7,702 bases of DNA from Rubrivirga sp. (lineage in GTDB: Bacteria; Bacteroidota; Rhodothermia; Rhodothermales; Rubricoccaceae). The notes beneath the pieces are model-generated. The model was not told the origin of the DNA. It worked only from the letters and a program-made list of their open reading frames with translations, and did not search any database. How positions within the stretch are numbered: position 1 is the first letter of the stretch; each line of letters opens with the position of its first letter. Both the position numbers and the translations under genes were made by a program. Below, piece by piece: positions 5,866 to 7,702 of this stretch. The stretch covers positions 1-7,702 of the forward strand of contig JAAXJP010000208.1 in NCBI GenBank assembly GCA_012269805.1, in the 5' to 3' direction.

Positions 5866-6071
5866 GGGTCGGGGGGTGGATTGGCGCGGGCGGCAGCCCG
5901 GAGGACGAGGGCGAGGAGGAGGGTCCCGGCGAGCACCACGGCCGCCCGGACCGACGCGATGGACGTCCACCCGAGGCCGAGGTCGATCGCCTCGGCGGTC
6001 CAGTAGACGTAGGCCACGACCGCGATCGCGCACCCGAAGGTCAGAACGAGTCGCTCCGTGGGAAGGTTCAT
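5862..6071 (-). CDS. Small two-helix membrane protein of unknown function (69 aa)
   Basis: I do not recognise a family. Starts MNLPTERLVL and ends ARANPPPDP. Two likely membrane helices lie at about residues 7-25 (RLVLTFGCAIAVVAYVYWT) and 42-60 (RAAVVLAGTLLLALVLRAA). They are joined by the loop AEAIDLGLGWTSIASV (26-41), which may lie outside the membrane. Its stop codon overlaps the start of the next small membrane gene by four bases (ATGA), so the two are likely coupled and may form a complex. It sits 71 bases after the glycoside hydrolase stop, with strong hairpins in between. The start has no Shine-Dalgarno but has the C-rich leader shared by most genes in the window. The frame stays open upstream to 6341, but that extension overlaps the glycoside hydrolase and is Arg/Pro-rich in the manner of shadow sequence. 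Confidence 0.72.
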   Translation of the reverse strand: MNLPTERLVLTFGCAIAVVAYVYWTAEAIDLGLGWTSIASVRAAVVLAGTLLLALVLRAAARANPPPDP

Positions 6072-6102
6072 GCCGGGTGGGACGGGAGACGGGTGGGACG
6101 AA

Positions 6103-6134
6103 GCGGGCGGCCCCGCCCGCCTCGGCGCCGAGGC
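6103..6134 (-). terminator. Nested GC hairpins after the glycoside hydrolase gene
   Basis: GCGGGCGG (6103-6110) pairs with CCGCCCGC (6113-6120), and the adjoining GCCTCGGCGCCGAGGC (6119-6134) is a perfect 16-base palindrome. They lie between the glycoside hydrolase stop (6143) and the next start (6071). No T-run follows on the minus strand, so they may instead be a processing or message-stability element that sets a different level for the downstream small genes. Confidence 0.35.
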
Positions 6135-6142
6135 CGGGGGGC

Positions 6143-7690
6143 TCACGCCGTGCCGGCCCGCCGCTCGACGGCGGCGACCTGCGAGGCCGCGACGTCGGAG
6201 TAGACGACGAGGGCGGAGTCGCAGGCGTCGTAGCCGCGGAGGCCGCGGGCGTCGCCGAGGACGACGAGCGTCGTCGGGTGCTTCTCCATCATCCGCTGGG
6301 CGAACCGACGCTCCCGGGCGTCGAGGCCGAACGTGCTCCACGCGGCCGGCCGGGCGACCGTCGCGATGACGAGCCGCTCGGCGTCGTTGGCGAGCAGGCG
6401 AATCTCGTCAAACGGCTCGTCCTGGTCCTCGTGCGTGGGTTCGAGCTCGCGGTAGACGGCCCCGGGCAGGAGCTCGGCGACGGCCTCCCCCATCGGCATC
6501 GTCTCGGGCTCGTTGGGGCGCGGCGCCGGCTTCATGAGCACGACGAGCGTGCCCGTCCCGTCGCCGAGGTCGGGGAGCGGGCCCCGGGCGACCTCGACGG
6601 CGTCTCGGGCCACGCGGTCGGCCAGCGCCCGGTGCTCCGCCGCGGCGACCGTCTCGGCCGGGTACGGCGGGGCCGCGAACACGTCGGGCCCGAACCGGTC
6701 GCGGAGCTTCTGTCGGAGCGCCTCGACCCGGGCCAGCGACTCGTCGAGCCGGGCTTCGGAGACGCGCCCGGCGCGGACGGCCTCGGCCAGCCCCGCCACG
6801 AGCGCCTCGGGGTCGACGGCGTCCACGAACAGGTCGACGCCGGCCTCGAGGAGGTCGGCGGCCAGCTCGCCCTCCGTCCGGCCCTCGACCTTCGCGCCGG
6901 CCATCTGGAGGCTGTCGGTCACGACGACGCCCTCGAAGCCCATCTCGTCGCGGAGCAGGCCGCACAGGATCTTTTTGGAGCGCGTCGCCGGCTGGTCCGG
7001 GTCGAGGGCTGGGTAGACGATGTGGGCCGTCATGACCATATCGACGCCCGCCTCGATGGCCGCGCGGAACGGGACGAAGTCCGTCGCCTCCAGCGTCTCG
7101 CGGTCGTCGTCGAGCGTGGGGAGGCCGTCGTGCGAGTCGCCGGTCGTGCCGCCGTGACCGGGGAAGTGCTTGGCCGTCGCGAACTGGCCGGCCGCGTGGA
7201 CGCCCTCGACGAACGCGGCCGTCAGCTCGGCCGCGCGCTGCGGGTCCGACGAGAACGCCCGCGCCCCGATGATCGGGTTGTCGGGGTTCCGGTCGACGTC
7301 GGCGACGGGCGAGTACGTCACGTGGACACCGCACGCGAGGGCCTCGCGGCTCGCCTGCTCCGCGAAGCGGCGGACCGTCTCGGCGTCGCCGACCTCGCCG
7401 AACGCCTCGGCATGCGGGTAGACCGTCCCGCCGATGACCTGCTGCCCGAACCCACGCTCCATGTCGGTCGTGACGAGCAGCCCGCGCTCGGATTTCGCCT
7501 GGAGGCGCCGGAGGGTCTCGCGCGTGTCTGGCCAGCGGCCGTTGAACAGGATGAGGCCGCCGATCGGGAGCTTGTCGAGGAGCGCAGCGACCTCGTCCTC
7601 CTGCTCACTGGCGGTGACGGCCGGCGGGAGGTTGTTGCCGAGGCGGACGATGAGGAGGCCGGCGGCCTTGTCTTCGAGGGAGAGGGGCAC
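6143..7690 (-). CDS. Glycoside hydrolase family 3, NagZ-like beta-N-acetylhexosaminidase
   Basis: A family 3 glycosidase, probably releasing N-acetylglucosamine from peptidoglycan fragments or chitin-like sugars. Residues 1-340 form the TIM barrel. PVADVD lies at 128-133, and KHFPGHG (174-180) is followed by the DSH element (185-187) that supplies the Asp-His acid/base dyad typical of NagZ enzymes. VTDSLQM (257-263) contains the nucleophile Asp259. The DSH dyad favours NagZ-type activity over beta-glucosidase. Residues about 365-510 form a reduced second alpha/beta domain, as in two-domain NagZ proteins. No signal peptide is seen from this start, so the protein may be cytosolic unless the start lies further out. 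The first codon is GTG at 7690, preceded by the same C-rich leader as other genes here. The frame has no stop before the window edge, so a start beyond 7702 cannot be excluded. Confidence 0.9.
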   Translation of the reverse strand: MPLSLEDKAAGLLIVRLGNNLPPAVTASEQEDEVAALLDKLPIGGLILFNGRWPDTRETLRRLQAKSERGLLVTTDMERGFGQQVIGGTVYPHAEAFGEVGDAETVRRFAEQASREALACGVHVTYSPVADVDRNPDNPIIGARAFSSDPQRAAELTAAFVEGVHAAGQFATAKHFPGHGGTTGDSHDGLPTLDDDRETLEATDFVPFRAAIEAGVDMVMTAHIVYPALDPDQPATRSKKILCGLLRDEMGFEGVVVTDSLQMAGAKVEGRTEGELAADLLEAGVDLFVDAVDPEALVAGLAEAVRAGRVSEARLDESLARVEALRQKLRDRFGPDVFAAPPYPAETVAAAEHRALADRVARDAVEVARGPLPDLGDGTGTLVVLMKPAPRPNEPETMPMGEAVAELLPGAVYRELEPTHEDQDEPFDEIRLLANDAERLVIATVARPAAWSTFGLDARERRFAQRMMEKHPTTLVVLGDARGLRGYDACDSALVVYSDVAASQVAAVERRAGTA

Positions 7691-7702
7691 AGGGGACGGG
7701 AG

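Overview
The window is a GC-rich (roughly 70% by eye), densely coded bacterial chromosome segment. It carries ten protein genes and no RNA genes, mobile elements or CRISPR arrays that I can see. Three observations suggest a GC-rich member of the Bacteroidota/Rhodothermota side of the tree, for example something like Rubrivirga: almost no Shine-Dalgarno sequences, with C-rich stretches in front of the start codons; promoter-like sites resembling the TTG / TAnnTTTG type; and a stand-alone aromatic amino acid hydroxylase. This placement is inference from style and gene content, not from a marker gene.

Layout from left to right. A tiny one-helix membrane protein of the DUF5989 type (106-264, +) faces a GNAT acetyltransferase (352-822, -) across a short convergent gap with a hairpin. 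The GNAT gene lies directly downstream of a UvrD/PcrA-type helicase (854-2932, -). A 145-base divergent control region (2933-3077) holds an inverted repeat and a good promoter match. It separates the helicase from an unrecognised four-helix membrane protein (3078-3464, +). From there to the right edge everything reads on the minus strand. In transcription order: a family 3 glycoside hydrolase resembling NagZ (7690-6143), two very small two-helix membrane proteins whose genes overlap by ATGA (6071-5862 and 5865-5647), phenylalanine 4-hydroxylase (5582-4752), acylphosphatase (4692-4414) and the release-factor glutamine methyltransferase PrmC (4372-3518).

How the genes relate. The helicase (DNA repair) and GNAT may be co-transcribed, although GNAT may also have its own promoter at the helicase stop codon. 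Phenylalanine hydroxylase, acylphosphatase and PrmC are closely spaced (59 and 41 bases) and probably form one transcript, but they share no obvious pathway. The pair of small membrane proteins is probably translationally coupled. Most of the window is housekeeping or ordinary accessory metabolism. I do not see a clear undescribed defence or mobile system. The points that most deserve a second look are the coupled mini-membrane-protein pair, the shared divergent control region, the start site of the helicase, the alternative hairpins in front of phenylalanine hydroxylase, and the isolated DUF5989 gene.
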